NCBI RefSeq assembly: GCF_000292525.1 | Contig: NZ_AEYF01000006.1 | Location: 29,550 to 93,549, forward strand | Direction: 5' to 3' | DNA length: 64,000 bases | Source: Rhizobium sp. CCGE 510 | GTDB taxonomy: Bacteria > Pseudomonadota > Alphaproteobacteria > Rhizobiales > Rhizobiaceae | Shown: piece by piece, positions 1 to 9,448 of the stretch | How the letters are laid out: each line of letters opens with the position of its first letter | Position numbering within the stretch: position 1 is the first letter of the stretch | The notes under the pieces: model-generated | Databases searched by the model: none | The model's input: the letters and a program-made list of their open reading frames with translations, nothing else | What the model was told of the DNA's origin: nothing | Position numbers and translations under genes: made by a program

Positions 1-104
1 AGCCGCGTTACGCGGTGATCGGCGCCGATGCCTTTGCCGCCAGCCGTTATGTACCGCGAGCACGCAAGCTGGTGCGCCACAGCCACGGTTACTCCTACCG
101 GTAG
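1..104 (+). CDS. 3' end of an unidentified gene
   Basis: Frame 3 is open from the window edge to a TAG at 102-104 and encodes about 33 C-terminal residues ending HSHGYSYR. The tail is rich in Arg, His and Tyr. I do not recognise the family from so short a piece. It converges on the IclR gene, with about 22 bp between the two stop codons. The frame could be accidental, since the upstream part lies outside the window. Confidence 0.4.
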   Translation, partial: PRYAVIGADAFAASRYVPRARKLVRHSHGYSYR

Positions 105-126
105 GATCCGCCGCTGAGCGAAGCGC

Positions 127-990
127 TCAGCGGTTGCGCCAGCCCATCAGCTTTTCGATCCGCTCCGCCGAACTGCGCACATGCGCGGTATAGTGGTTCT
201 CGTCGGAAAAGGCCTTCTGTTCCGGCAGCACGATGGAAATGGTGGCGACGCACTGGCCGTCACGATCGCAGATCGGCGAGGCGATGCAGGCAACCGCATA
301 ATCCGATTCCCCCGCCTGGATCGACAAGCGCGCCTCGAAGGCCTTGCCGGCGGCTTCCGACAGGGTGCTCGGATCGATCTCGGCGCGGCCGGTCGGTGAC
401 GAGCGGGCGCAGCGCTTGAACAGCTCGATGCGCTCCTCCTGCGGCAAGTGGCCGGCGAGCAGGCGGCCAGACGCCGTCCAGTTCAGCGGCACTCGGGTGC
501 CGACGCGGGACGCCACCTGGAAATGGCTCGGGCCATCGGCCATGGCGAGCACCAGCATATAGTCGCCGTCTCGGCCGCAGACCTGCACGGTTTCGCCGGC
601 CTGGCGGCAAAGGTCGTGCATTTCATGGGTGGCGATGCTCATGAAATCCAGCGACCGGGCATAGGCAAGGCCGTAATGATAAAGCCGGGCACCGAGCCAG
701 ATGGAGCCATCCGCCTGGCGCGTCAGCATGTTTTTCTCGACCAGATCGTCGACGATGACGTAAACGGTCGACAGCGGCGCCTTCACCGCCTTGGCGATCG
801 CATAGACGCCGGCGGGCAAGCCGGTCTCATAGAGATGATCGATCACTTGAAGCGCACGGTCGATGCCGCTGACGCGGGCGCGACGCGCGCCCTTGCCGGC
901 GACCTCGTCGGCGTGGGCCTCATCTTCGCTGTAAACTGCGGGTGATGTTGTTCCGTCCAATTCCATGAACCTCGTTAAAACTGCGATCAT
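127..990 (-). CDS. IclR-family transcriptional regulator
   Basis: This 287-residue protein has the IclR layout. An N-terminal winged helix-turn-helix lies at about residues 42-100 (ALQVIDHLYE, then APLSTVYVIVDDL), followed by an IclR effector domain at about 110-280 (typical segments VASRVGTRVPLNWTASGRLL and YAVACIASPI). IclR proteins bind a small metabolite and control a nearby catabolic operon, usually as dimers or tetramers. A second ATG at residue 9 (MELDGTT) could be the true start, because the first eight residues are not typical. Its target operon is not evident; the gene to its left runs off the window. Family assignment is firm, effector unknown. Confidence 0.9.
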   Translation of the reverse strand: MIAVLTRFMELDGTTSPAVYSEDEAHADEVAGKGARRARVSGIDRALQVIDHLYETGLPAGVYAIAKAVKAPLSTVYVIVDDLVEKNMLTRQADGSIWLGARLYHYGLAYARSLDFMSIATHEMHDLCRQAGETVQVCGRDGDYMLVLAMADGPSHFQVASRVGTRVPLNWTASGRLLAGHLPQEERIELFKRCARSSPTGRAEIDPSTLSEAAGKAFEARLSIQAGESDYAVACIASPICDRDGQCVATISIVLPEQKAFSDENHYTAHVRSSAERIEKLMGWRNR

Positions 991-1126
991 GTTACATTAC
1001 TATGGGATAGTCGTCGCTGTGGCAAATCGCAACATTTTGTAGGTTGATCGTGCGGGAGGAGCGACAGCGGCGGTATCATGGAGCCGCGTGATACCGGACA
1101 TCCGTCCGCCACGAATACCTTCGGCT
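991..1126. other. Short intergenic stretch
   Basis: These 136 bp separate the start of the IclR gene from the end of vapC. They should hold the IclR promoter. I find no convincing hairpin or further gene. Confidence 0.4.
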
Positions 1127-1549
1127 TCACAGCAATCGATGACGCGCGCCGACGATGCTGCAGGCTTTTGCCAGCCCTTTGTCCAGCGTGATGAGGGTCG
1201 CGCCGCTACCGACCGCGATAGCGAGGTGGAGCGCATCGCCGGCGCGAAGACCGATTTCGAATTGATCGGTCATGCGGGCTGCATCCACGAAATGTGCGCG
1301 CGATATCGGCAAGAACTCGAAGGTCGTTGGGCACAGTTCATTGAACATTGCTAAAGCCTTGCCGCGATCGGCTTGATCGATCTGTCCGTTTCTTGTTTTG
1401 AGCGCGATGGCGCTTGAAAATTCGGCGATCGTCCAGCCGCTCACGGCCATCTCTCGAGAGGCATGTTTCGCCAGCCATTGCTGCACGTCGGCCGTGCGGG
1501 TCTCGACGGTCCAAGCGGCGACGAGCACTGATGTGTCGATGTAAAGCAT
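1127..1549 (-). CDS. vapC: VapC-type PIN-domain toxin
   Basis: This is a 140-residue PIN-domain endoribonuclease, the toxin of a type II toxin-antitoxin pair. The acidic metal-binding residues of the family are visible at D5 (MLYIDTSVLV), E43 (TIAEFSSAI), D105 (RAGDALHLAIA) and D123 (LITLDKGL). I chose the ATG at 1549 because the PIN fold begins at MLYIDTS; a longer in-frame reading to 1591 would overlap the antitoxin gene. The start lies 7 bp after the antitoxin stop, so the genes are co-transcribed with the antitoxin first. VapC toxins generally cleave tRNA or rRNA; the target here is unknown. Confidence 0.9.
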   Translation of the reverse strand: MLYIDTSVLVAAWTVETRTADVQQWLAKHASREMAVSGWTIAEFSSAIALKTRNGQIDQADRGKALAMFNELCPTTFEFLPISRAHFVDAARMTDQFEIGLRAGDALHLAIAVGSGATLITLDKGLAKACSIVGARHRLL

Positions 1550-1556
1550 GGGCAAT

Positions 1557-1838
<282 letters not shown>

Positions 1839-1917
1839 TTAGTCGCAAAGTCATTCGGCTGCAATGCCGCTGGAACAACAAGCCGCAGCCTGAGTTTGAT
1901 CCCGAACCCAGGAGATC

Positions 1918-2778
1918 ATGATGACGAATTATCCGACACCGCCTTTCCCATCCCAGAAACAGCCGATGCCCGGTTTCACCGCGCAGATGGACCCGGTTCC
2001 CGATCATGGCGAAAAGAGCTATCGCGGTTCAGAGCGGCTCAAGGGCAAGCGGGCGATCATCACCGGCGGCGATAGCGGCATCGGCCGGGCAGTGGCGATC
2101 GCCTATGCCAGGGAAGGCGCCGACCTGCTGATCTCCTATCTCGATGAGGACGAGGACGCCGACGAGACGAAACGGCTCGTCGAGCAGGCCGGGCGCAAAG
2201 CTATCCTCGTCAGCGGCGACATTCAGGATCCTGCCCACTGCAGGCAGATCGTTGAAATGGCGGTGAAGGAGCTTGGCGGGATCGACATTCTGGTCAACAA
2301 CGCCGCGCATCAGGCAAGCTTCAAGAGCATTGATGAGATCAGCGACGAGGAGTGGGAACTGACCTTCAAGGTCAATATCCATTCGATGTTCTATCTGACG
2401 AAGGCAGCCGTCGCCCATATGAAGCCCGGTAGCGCCATCATCAACACGGCCTCGATCAACTCAGATAGTCCGAACCCGACCCTGCTTGCCTATGCGACAA
2501 CCAAGGGTGCGATCCAGAATTTCACCGCCGGGCTCGCCCAGCTTCTCGCCGAAAAAGGCATTCGCGCCAATGCGGTGGCGCCGGGGCCGATATGGACGCC
2601 GCTCATTCCTTCGACCCTGCCTGAGGAAAGCGTCAGCAATTTCGGCAAACAAGTGCCGATGAAACGGCCGGGCCAGCCGGCCGAGCTGGCAACGACCTAT
2701 GTGATGTTGGCCGATCCCTTGTCGAGCTATGTCTCCGGCGCGACAATCGCGGTCACCGGCGGCAAACCAATTCTCTAG
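1918..2778 (+). CDS. SDR-family oxidoreductase, YghA/GSP39 type
   Basis: This is a 286-residue short-chain dehydrogenase. The nucleotide-binding motif TGGDSGIG is at 49-56, the NNAA motif at 127-130, and the catalytic Ser179, Tyr192 and Lys196 are present (YATTK). The extended N-terminus (TPPFPSQKQPMPGFTAQMDP) is characteristic of the YghA / general stress protein 39 group, proposed to reduce aldehydes with NADPH; the substrate is not established. An AGGAG at 1910-1914 precedes ATG 1918, with a second ATG right behind it. The gene stands alone, divergent from the toxin-antitoxin operon. Confidence 0.9.
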   Translation: MMTNYPTPPFPSQKQPMPGFTAQMDPVPDHGEKSYRGSERLKGKRAIITGGDSGIGRAVAIAYAREGADLLISYLDEDEDADETKRLVEQAGRKAILVSGDIQDPAHCRQIVEMAVKELGGIDILVNNAAHQASFKSIDEISDEEWELTFKVNIHSMFYLTKAAVAHMKPGSAIINTASINSDSPNPTLLAYATTKGAIQNFTAGLAQLLAEKGIRANAVAPGPIWTPLIPSTLPEESVSNFGKQVPMKRPGQPAELATTYVMLADPLSSYVSGATIAVTGGKPIL

Positions 2779-2837
2779 CGCATCGGCCCGAGAATCGGAA
2801 TCGATTTTCGGAAAGCATGATGCGCAGATTCGAAGTG

Positions 2838-2860
2838 TTAGAGCGTCCTTTGTGCTCTAA
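2838..2860. repeat. Rhizobial-type palindrome at the 3' end of the hydantoinase gene
   Basis: TTAGAGC and GCTCTAA form a perfect 7-bp stem overlapping the hydantoinase stop codon. The preceding stretch (about 2795-2837, with GATTTTCGGAAAGCATGATG) resembles a dispersed repeat I know from Rhizobium intergenic regions. It may help end transcription of either convergent gene; I see no T-run typical of a strong terminator. Confidence 0.5.
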
Positions 2861-5800
2861 ACCGGTTTGCCGTAACCACCGCCGGTCGGCGTGGTGACGA
2901 TCACGGCGTCGCCGGCGGCGAGCATTGTCTGGTCAGCGCCCTCAAGCCTTTCGACCTTGCCGTCCGCCCGACGGATCTCGGTTTTTCCCAATTGCCCGTC
3001 TTCCCCGCCGAAGAGGGCGAACGGCCGGATCGTGCGATGCGAGGAGAGGATGCTGCAATCCATCGTCTCCAGGAAGCGGATGGTGCGCTCGGTTCCGCCG
3101 CCGGAGCTATACCGCCCCTTGCCGCCGGAGCCGCGGCGGATGTGGAAATCCTCGAGCACGACGGGAAAACGGAATTCCAGCACTTCCGGATCGGTCAGGC
3201 GCGAATTGGTCATATGCGTGTGCACGCCATCGGCGCCGCTGAAACCGGTGCCATCGTTAAGGAGGCCGGCGGGGCCGCCGGCGCAGATCGTCTCGTAATA
3301 TTGATAAACGGCGTTGCCGAAGGTCAGATTGTTCATCGAGCCTTGCGCTGCCGCCAGCGTTCCGAGCGCCCCGAACAGCGCATTGGTCACATGCTGGCTA
3401 GTCTCGACATTGCCGGCGACGACGGCGGCCGGATAGGCCGGGCGCAGCATCGAACCATCGGGCACGATGATCCGGATCGGCCTGAGGCAGCCGGCATTCA
3501 TCGGGATCGGTTGTTCGACCATGACGCGGAAGACATAAAGCACGGCGGCGCGCGTCACCGGTTCCGGCGCATTGAAATTGGTCGGCTGCTGCGCGCTGGT
3601 GCCGGTGAAATCGACCGTCGCCTCACGCGCTTTTCTGTCGACGGTGATCTTCACCTTGATGACGGCGCCCTGGTCGGTGGGATAGGTGAATTCGCTGTCG
3701 CTCAGCCGGGCGATCACTCGGCGCACGCTTTCCTCGGCATTGTCCTGCACGTGGCCCATATAGGCTTCGACGACGTCGAGCCCGAAATGGGCAACCATCT
3801 TGCGCAATTCCTGCACGCCCTTTTCGTTGGCGGCGATCTGCGCCTTGACGTCGGCAAGGTTCTGGGCCGGATTACGGGCCGGGTAGGGATGGTCAGTCAG
3901 CATCGCTGCGAAGTCACCCTCACGGAAACGGCCTTCGTCGACCAGCAGGAAATTGTCGATCAGCACACCTTCCTCGTCGACCTTCGTCGCCCGCGGCGTC
4001 ATCGAGCCCGGCGCCTTGCCGCCGATATCGGCATGATGACCGCGCGAGGCGACGTAAAACAGGATCACCTCGCCGGCATCGTCGAAAACCGGCGTGACGA
4101 CGGTGATGTCGGGCAGATGCGTGCCGCCATTATAGGGAGCGTTGAGCGCGAAGACGTCACCCGGGCGGATGCGGCCTTCATTGAGGCGGATGATGGTTTC
4201 GACCGATCGATCCATCGAGCCGAGATGCACCGGCATATGCGGTGCATTGGCGACGAGTGCGCCGGTGCGGTCGAAGACGGCGCAGGAGAAATCGAGCCGC
4301 TCCTTGATGTTGACCGAATGCGCCGTGTTCTGCAGCGTCACGCCCATCTGCTCGGCGATCGCCATGAACAGATTGTTGAAGACTTCGAGCATGACCGGGT
4401 CAGCGCTGGTACCGATCGCCGTACTGCGAGACAGCGGGATCTCGCGGGTGAGAACGATATGGTCGTGGCCAGTGAGCCGTGCCTGCCAGCCGGCTTCGAC
4501 GACGATTGTCTGATGTGGTTCGATAATGAGGGCAGGCCCCTTGAGGACGGCGCCCGGCTTCAGCCCGTCGCGCGTGAAAATGCCGGCCTCGCGCCATGTT
4601 CCGCCGGAATAGAAGCGGGTGGTGCGCAGGGCTTCCGGCTCGGAGGCTTCCGCCTGTATGTCCGCCTCCTTGATGTCGGCGCCGCCGCCGATGCCCTCGA
4701 CTTCGATGGAATCGACGACGATAGGCCGGTCTTCGAAGATGAAGCCGAACTGCTTCTTATGGGCGACGGCAAAGGCCTGCGCCATTTCCTCCTGCGGTCC
4801 GAAGGCGACGGGCAGGGCGGTGTCCGTGCCCTTGTATTGCAGGTGCAGGCGGGTGACGATCTCCATATCGGCAGCCTCGACACCCTGCAGCGTCAATTCC
4901 TTGCGCACTTCCTCGGCCAAGCCGGCCCTGATATCGGCGATCGTCGTCAACGCCGCGGCGAGCTCCGTCAGCACCGCGCGCTGGCGCGTGGCGCGGATAT
5001 CGGCAAGACCCATGCCATAGGCCGAGAGAATGCCGGAGAAGGGGTGGATCAGCACGGTCTTCATGCCGAGGCTGTCGGCGACGAGGCAGGCATGCTGGCC
5101 GCCGGCGCCGCCGAAACAGGTGAGCGCATAGCCGGAAACGTCATAACCGCGCTGAACCGAGATCTTCTTGATGGCATTGGCCATATTCTCGACGGCGATG
5201 GCGAGAAAACCGTCGGCGGCATCCTCAGCCGTCCGCCCGCCACCGATCGTCTGCGCCATGTCTGCGAAGGCGGCGCGCACTGTCTCGGCATCGAGCGGCA
5301 GGTCCTGCCCCGGCCCGAAGATTTCAGGGAAGAACTCCGGCAGCAGCTTGCCGGCCATGATGTTGGCGTCGGTCACGGTGAGCGGGCCGCCGCGGCGATA
5401 GGATTTCGGGCCGGGCGTGGCGCCGGCCGATTCAGGGCCGACGCGGAAGCGTGAACCGTCATAGCTCAAGATCGAACCGCCACCGGCGGCGACGGTATGG
5501 ATCTTCATCATCGGCGCGCGCATCCGCACGCCGGCGACTTCGGTCTCGAAGGCGCGTTCCAGTTCACCGTCATAGTGCGAGACGTCGGTTGAGGTGCCGC
5601 CCATGTCGAAGCCGATCATCCTGTTGAAACCGGCGATGCGCGAGACCTCGACCGCGCCGACCACGCCGCCGGCAGGGCCGGAGAGGATCGCGTCCTTGCC
5701 CTGAAAGAGATGCGCGTCGGTCAACCCGCCGGAGGACTGCATGAACATCAGCTTCGGGCCTTCTCCCTCGACAGTACCGAGTTCGGCGGCGACCTGATCG

Positions 5801-6471
5801 ACATACCGGCGAAGAACCGGGGACAGATAGGCATCGACGACGGCGGTGTCGCCGCGGCCGACGAGCTTGATCAGCGGTGAAACCACGTGCGAGGGCGAGA
5901 TCTGCGTGAAGCCGATGGCGCGCGCGATGGCGGCGGCCTGCTGCTCGTGCTGGGGGTAGCGATAGGCATGCATGAAGACGATGGCGACGGCGCGCAGGCC
6001 CTTGCTGTAGGCGGCTTCCAGTGCTTGCCGCAAGACATGTTCGTCGAGGCCGCGTTCCACCGTGCCGTCCGCCAGCACGCGCTCGTCGGCTTCGATAACC
6101 TCGGCATAGAGCAGTTCCGGTTTGACGATTTTTTTGGCGAAGATATCGGCGCGCGCCTGGTAGCCGATCTCCAGCGCATCGCGGAAGCCCTTGGTGGTTA
6201 CCAGCAGCGTCGGATCGCCCTTGCGTTCCAACAGCGCATTGGTGGCGACCGTCGTTCCCATCTTCACCGCACCGATAAGCTCGGAAGGGATTGGCTGGCC
6301 GGCTGTCACACCAAGCAGTTCACGGATCCCGTGCACCGCCGGGTCGCGATAGGCTTCCGGATTTTCCGAGAGCAGCTTGTGGGCGACGAGCGAACCGTTC
6401 GGACGGCGCGCGACGATATCGGTGAATGTGCCGCCGCGATCGACCCAGAAATCCCACTGTCTGCCCATCAT
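2857..6471 (-). CDS. Fused hydantoinase/5-oxoprolinase (HyuA-HyuB type)
   Basis: This 1204-residue protein fuses both subunits of the hydantoinase/oxoprolinase family. The N-terminal HyuA part has [11 protein letters not shown] at about 12-22 and the ATPase-like segment [12 protein letters not shown] near 295. The HyuB part starts near residue 700 ([15 protein letters not shown]) and runs to the C-terminus. The length matches ATP-dependent 5-oxoprolinases, which open 5-oxo-L-proline to glutamate, but related enzymes hydrolyse hydantoins, so the substrate is uncertain. AAAGGGAGG lies just before two adjacent ATGs (6471 and 6468). The gene diverges from a winged-helix regulator, with one palindrome between them. 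Confidence 0.88.
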   Translation of the reverse strand: MMGRQWDFWVDRGGTFTDIVARRPNGSLVAHKLLSENPEAYRDPAVHGIRELLGVTAGQPIPSELIGAVKMGTTVATNALLERKGDPTLLVTTKGFRDALEIGYQARADIFAKKIVKPELLYAEVIEADERVLADGTVERGLDEHVLRQALEAAYSKGLRAVAIVFMHAYRYPQHEQQAAAIARAIGFTQISPSHVVSPLIKLVGRGDTAVVDAYLSPVLRRYVDQVAAELGTVEGEGPKLMFMQSSGGLTDAHLFQGKDAILSGPAGGVVGAVEVSRIAGFNRMIGFDMGGTSTDVSHYDGELERAFETEVAGVRMRAPMMKIHTVAAGGGSILSYDGSRFRVGPESAGATPGPKSYRRGGPLTVTDANIMAGKLLPEFFPEIFGPGQDLPLDAETVRAAFADMAQTIGGGRTAEDAADGFLAIAVENMANAIKKISVQRGYDVSGYALTCFGGAGGQHACLVADSLGMKTVLIHPFSGILSAYGMGLADIRATRQRAVLTELAAALTTIADIRAGLAEEVRKELTLQGVEAADMEIVTRLHLQYKGTDTALPVAFGPQEEMAQAFAVAHKKQFGFIFEDRPIVVDSIEVEGIGGGADIKEADIQAEASEPEALRTTRFYSGGTWREAGIFTRDGLKPGAVLKGPALIIEPHQTIVVEAGWQARLTGHDHIVLTREIPLSRSTAIGTSADPVMLEVFNNLFMAIAEQMGVTLQNTAHSVNIKERLDFSCAVFDRTGALVANAPHMPVHLGSMDRSVETIIRLNEGRIRPGDVFALNAPYNGGTHLPDITVVTPVFDDAGEVILFYVASRGHHADIGGKAPGSMTPRATKVDEEGVLIDNFLLVDEGRFREGDFAAMLTDHPYPARNPAQNLADVKAQIAANEKGVQELRKMVAHFGLDVVEAYMGHVQDNAEESVRRVIARLSDSEFTYPTDQGAVIKVKITVDRKAREATVDFTGTSAQQPTNFNAPEPVTRAAVLYVFRVMVEQPIPMNAGCLRPIRIIVPDGSMLRPAYPAAVVAGNVETSQHVTNALFGALGTLAAAQGSMNNLTFGNAVYQYYETICAGGPAGLLNDGTGFSGADGVHTHMTNSRLTDPEVLEFRFPVVLEDFHIRRGSGGKGRYSSGGGTERTIRFLETMDCSILSSHRTIRPFALFGGEDGQLGKTEIRRADGKVERLEGADQTMLAAGDAVIVTTPTGGGYGKPV

Positions 6472-6498
6472 CCGGCCTCCCTTTGAACTGAAAATTTA

Positions 6499-6524
6499 TT
6501 GACGATTTATCGATAAAATGTCAA
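6499..6524. promoter_or_regulatory. Near-perfect palindrome between hydantoinase and its regulator
   Basis: The 26 bp starting TTGAC and ending GTCAA are centred on ATCGAT (6509-6514). Eleven of thirteen positions in each half pair with the other half. The element lies between the two divergent start codons, 27 bp from the hydantoinase start. It is the natural operator for the winged-helix protein encoded at 6556. The TTGAC ends may also serve as -35 elements. Confidence 0.7.
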
Positions 6525-6555
6525 CGTTATCTTCTCGAAATCATGGAGGGGCGGC

Positions 6556-7083
6556 ATGGCAGATCAGCGCGGGCGACAGGAAATCGGGCCGATCGTCTCT
6601 TCCGCGCATCTGGCAGATGGAGCGCTGCCGGCTCTTTCAGAGCTGGAATTCGGCCTGATTCTAGCCGGCAATGCCTTCGATCGCTGGATGGTCCGCTGCA
6701 TGACGGCGGCGGGCGAGCCCGGCTGCGCCGCAATCGAGGTGCTGGTGCTGCATTCGGTGGCCCATAGGCAGCGGCCGAAGCGGCTCGGCGATCTCTGCAG
6801 CGTGCTCGGCGTCGAGGATACACATGTGGTGATCTACGCGATCAAGAAGCTGGAAAAGCGCGGCCTCGTGACAAGCGCACGGGCAGGCAAAGAGAAGCTG
6901 ATCGCCGCCACCGAAAAAGGTGTTGAAACCTGCCTGAAATACCGGGCGGTGCGCGAGGCGTTGCTGGTGGAGTCTATGAAGGGGCTCGGGCTCGATACCG
7001 CGGCGACATCGGCCGTGGCGGCCATGCTCCGGGCGCTTTCCGGGCATTACGATCAAGCGGCAAGGGCCGCCGCCTCTTTGTGA
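6556..7083 (+). CDS. Winged-helix (MarR-like) regulator of the hydantoinase gene
   Basis: This 175-residue protein has a winged helix at about residues 60-115 (RPKRLGDLCSVLGVEDTHVV, then IKKLEKRGLVTSARAGKEKL, the recognition helix and wing) in a MarR-like frame. GGAGGGGCGG precedes the ATG at 6556. It is transcribed away from the fused hydantoinase gene across a shared 84-bp region with a 26-bp palindrome, the usual layout of a local repressor. I infer that it senses the hydantoinase substrate or product. It could equally be called a DUF-type winged-helix protein. Confidence 0.82.
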   Translation: MADQRGRQEIGPIVSSAHLADGALPALSELEFGLILAGNAFDRWMVRCMTAAGEPGCAAIEVLVLHSVAHRQRPKRLGDLCSVLGVEDTHVVIYAIKKLEKRGLVTSARAGKEKLIAATEKGVETCLKYRAVREALLVESMKGLGLDTAATSAVAAMLRALSGHYDQAARAAASL

Positions 7084-7138
7084 CGGCAGCCCTTGACGGG
7101 GGCAGGGAAAGATCCCCCGAAATTTTCAGGCGGCGTAT

Positions 7139-7354
7139 TCAGCCGAAGCAGGGCATCGCCGGCAGATTGGCGCGGCTAGCGAGCGCGCCGATCATGTTGC
7201 CGACTGAGGTCGAACGCGGTTCGCGTTTGCCGGCGGCCGTCTCCAGGAGTTGCTTGAAATCTTCAAGCTTCACGCCGTCGGCGCGCAACACCATGGCGAT
7301 CAGGGGGTCGCGAAGGGCTTCGGATATCGTCAGGTCGTCTCTGGTCTTTCTCAT
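7139..7354 (-). CDS. Small conserved protein of unknown function
   Basis: The frame encodes 71 residues from the ATG at 7354 (MRKTRDDLTISEALRDPLIA), preceded by an excellent AAAGGAGG. A longer reading to 7459 runs through the regulatory region and is unlikely. The sequence has no membrane segment and is predicted helical. It diverges from the TetR gene across a region with two 10-bp palindromes, so it is probably the main target of that TetR protein. I do not recognise a named family. Confidence 0.7.
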   Translation of the reverse strand: MRKTRDDLTISEALRDPLIAMVLRADGVKLEDFKQLLETAAGKREPRSTSVGNMIGALASRANLPAMPCFG

Positions 7355-7437
7355 GGTTGTCCTCCTTTCGTGGGCGGTCGCCCGTGTTCCACTTTCCGCT
7401 GCCGTGTTCTCGACATTGACTTTCGCGTTTTGTGGTG

Positions 7438-7474
7438 TTACCGGTAAGTAACAATGCATTTGTTACCGATCGGT
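7438..7474. promoter_or_regulatory. Two palindromes, likely TetR operators
   Basis: TTACCGGTAA (7438-7447) and ACCGATCGGT (7465-7474) are both perfect 10-bp palindromes. They share the core ACCG..CGGT or close to it and are 27 bp apart centre to centre. The second lies only 7 bp before the TetR start codon, so binding should repress tetR and the divergent small gene together. Confidence 0.6.
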
Positions 7475-7481
7475 CACATTG

Positions 7482-8105
7482 ATGTCAAGGACTACGTCCG
7501 CAAAAAAATCAGAAACGTCGAATGAAATCTCCGCAGCCGTTCCAGTAGACCGCATCCCGCCGAGGGAGCGTATCGTCTCGACCGCATCGGAGCTTTTCCG
7601 CGAGCGCGGCATCCGCGGCATCGGCGTCGATGCCATCGCCGACGCGGCTCTGACCAACAAGATGACGCTCTACCGGCATTTCGGCTCGAAGGACGAACTC
7701 GTCTGCGAGACGCTGCGCCGCGCCTCGGAAAAGGCGGGTGCGATCTGGCGCGAGCTGGAGGCCGCCTATCCCGGCAATCCCCGCGCCCAGCTCTATGCTT
7801 GGGTGGAAACGCGGGCGCAATGTCTGAACGGCGAGCCCGCCGGCTGCGATCTCGCCAATGCCGCCATCGAACTGAAGGGCGAGGGCCATCCCGCCCACGA
7901 AATGATCGAACGGTACAAGGCCGAACAGCGCGATCGCCTGGCGGCGCTCTGTTCGGCGGCCGATGCGCGCGAGCCTGAGCTTCTTGCCGATACGTTGACG
8001 TTGCTGCTCGAAGGGGCGCGTGTCAGCCGCCAGGCCATGGGAGCTGCCGGCTGTTGCGGTCATTTCGCCAAAGCCTGCAATGCGGCGATCGCGTCTTTCG
8101 CCTGA
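7482..8105 (+). CDS. TetR-family transcriptional regulator
   Basis: This 207-residue protein has an N-terminal TetR helix-turn-helix at about 30-75 (RERIVSTASELFRERGIRGI, then ALTNKMTLYRHFGSKDELV), followed by a ligand-binding helical domain. The C-terminal half resembles TetR proteins with a TetR_C_33-like domain. I use the ATG at 7482; a TTG immediately before it is also in frame. No clear ribosome site precedes it and an operator sits at the start, so translation may be poor or leaderless. It faces a small gene at 7139-7354, the probable target. Confidence 0.88.
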   Translation: MSRTTSAKKSETSNEISAAVPVDRIPPRERIVSTASELFRERGIRGIGVDAIADAALTNKMTLYRHFGSKDELVCETLRRASEKAGAIWRELEAAYPGNPRAQLYAWVETRAQCLNGEPAGCDLANAAIELKGEGHPAHEMIERYKAEQRDRLAALCSAADAREPELLADTLTLLLEGARVSRQAMGAAGCCGHFAKACNAAIASFA

Positions 8106-8175
8106 ACAATCCTTCGGGAACCTTACCGCTTCCATACCGTTCTTCCATAACCGGAGGACAAGTGGAGACCGGGAG

Positions 8176-8370
8176 ATGAACCACGTCTATCTCAAGCGCC
8201 TATATGTCAAACGCGCCGAGCTCGAAGCCCAGCTGGAGCTTCACGACGCCCGCTATTGTTTCGGCGAGGAAGAAGTCGATGACGGCACCGACAGCGATCT
8301 GCGTCAGCGGCTGAGCGAAATCTCCGACGAAATAGCTGCGCTGGAAGCAGGCCGGGCCGCCAGAGCATGA
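8176..8370 (+). CDS. Small coiled-coil protein of unknown function
   Basis: The frame encodes 64 residues (MNHVYLKRLYVKRAELEAQL...), charged and almost entirely helical, with heptad-like Leu and Ile spacing suggesting a short coiled coil. GGGAG precedes the ATG at 8176. It lies 70 bp downstream of the TetR gene on the same strand and may be co-transcribed. The stop codon is 1 bp from the stop of the convergent DUF1810 gene. I do not recognise the family. Confidence 0.65.
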   Translation: MNHVYLKRLYVKRAELEAQLELHDARYCFGEEEVDDGTDSDLRQRLSEISDEIAALEAGRAARA

Positions 8371-8371
8371 T

Positions 8372-8803
8372 CTAGGTCCCGAGGATTTCCATTGTCCGTT
8401 CGTCGAATTTCCCTTGGTAGAAATGCTCGATCACCCGGTGGAAGGGCGAGCCATGGTCGCTGATTGCGGCAAACAAGGTCATCGAGGAGCGCAGCTTCAG
8501 GTCGTCGGGTGAACCGAGGATCTGATGCGCCGATCGGCCGTCTACCGAAAGGATCGCCTCGACGCAGCGCAGCAGCCGGCTTGAGAGAATGGGATCGGCA
8601 AGATAGGCGGCGGCTTCCTCGGCCGAGCGGATCGCATATTTTTCGGCCATTGCCGATATCCCGAGACCTGATATCTGCGGGAAGATGAACCACATCCAAT
8701 GGGACGTCTTGAGCCCGGCTTTCAGCTCGGAAAGCGCTTGTTCGTAAATGCCGTTCTGAGCATCAATGAAGCGTTCGAGATTGTAATCGATATCACCGGC
8801 CAT
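8372..8803 (-). CDS. DUF1810-family protein
   Basis: This 143-residue protein matches the DUF1810 pattern closely: YNLERFIDAQ at the start, then SHWMWFIFPQISGLG, RSAEEAAAYLADP and GSPDDLKLRSSMTLFAA. The function of the family is not established. I chose the ATG at 8803 (MAGDIDYN) because it follows AAAAGGA and matches the family's N-terminus; an upstream ATG at 8863 adds 20 unsupported residues. It is a stand-alone gene, common in alphaproteobacteria. Confidence 0.85.
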   Translation of the reverse strand: MAGDIDYNLERFIDAQNGIYEQALSELKAGLKTSHWMWFIFPQISGLGISAMAEKYAIRSAEEAAAYLADPILSSRLLRCVEAILSVDGRSAHQILGSPDDLKLRSSMTLFAAISDHGSPFHRVIEHFYQGKFDERTMEILGT

Positions 8804-8896
8804 GGTCCTTTTCCCTTTTTCTGCTGTCGACGCAGCCTGGGCCAAGGTCTCCATGCCCGGCAAAACGCGTTTCTGCCCGGCGAAATAAGCCTGCTG

Positions 8897-9211
8897 TCAG
8901 CAGACCCTCTCAGCATAGGGGCTGCTCTCACGGCAGTGGCCGTAGGGCTGATGATGCGGCGTGTTGTCGTCCGCAGGGGCGGCAATGGCCGATGTCGTCA
9001 TTGGGTCCGTATCGCCGGAAGAGTATGCGGCAAAACCCGCAAAGCTCAACAGAACCAATGCGCCGACGACGACCAGGCGTTCGATGGCCGACAGCTTCTG
9101 AGCGCTGACATGGTCAACATAGTCGCGCTCGCCTGCGCCGGCGGTTTCGTCCTCTTTCACATGATGGGTCACCATATCCTGGCGACGGCTCAAAGTTTCA
9201 CAATCTGTCAT
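8897..9211 (-). CDS. Small single-pass membrane protein
   Basis: This 104-residue protein has a charged N-terminus, one hydrophobic segment at about residues 44-63 (AIERLVVVGALVLLSFAGFA) and a small Pro/His-rich tail ending ESSPYAERVC. The ATG at 9211 follows AGGAG; the reading continues upstream but lacks support. The protein is probably anchored in the inner membrane with a short periplasmic tail. No family recognised. Confidence 0.65.
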   Translation of the reverse strand: MTDCETLSRRQDMVTHHVKEDETAGAGERDYVDHVSAQKLSAIERLVVVGALVLLSFAGFAAYSSGDTDPMTTSAIAAPADDNTPHHQPYGHCRESSPYAERVC

Positions 9212-9448
9212 TTCTAAATACTCCTGCAACACATGCGTGGCCGGTTCCGAAGTGTAAACTCTCACCCTCGGGCCGAACCTGCTCCGCATGCGTGCAGCAT
9301 GTGTGTCTTCGATCGTGGCAATTGAAGGGGCATTCTGCAAACTCAGTGTTCAGAAAATCGCACTAATAAAATGCAAAGCAACGGGAAGCTCTGGTTCGCT
9401 GGAATGATCCGGGGTAGTCCAGGGGCTCATCTTTCTGTGGATCGTCCC
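9212..9448. other. Divergent intergenic region
   Basis: These 237 bp separate the small membrane-protein gene from the amidase gene and must contain both promoters. I find no clear palindrome or further gene; in-frame readings into it from either side lack ribosome-site support. Confidence 0.4.

Noticed and set aside
2992..5454. 820-codon open frame on the plus strand
   Set aside because: It is antisense to the fused hydantoinase gene, has no family resemblance and results from GC-rich third positions.
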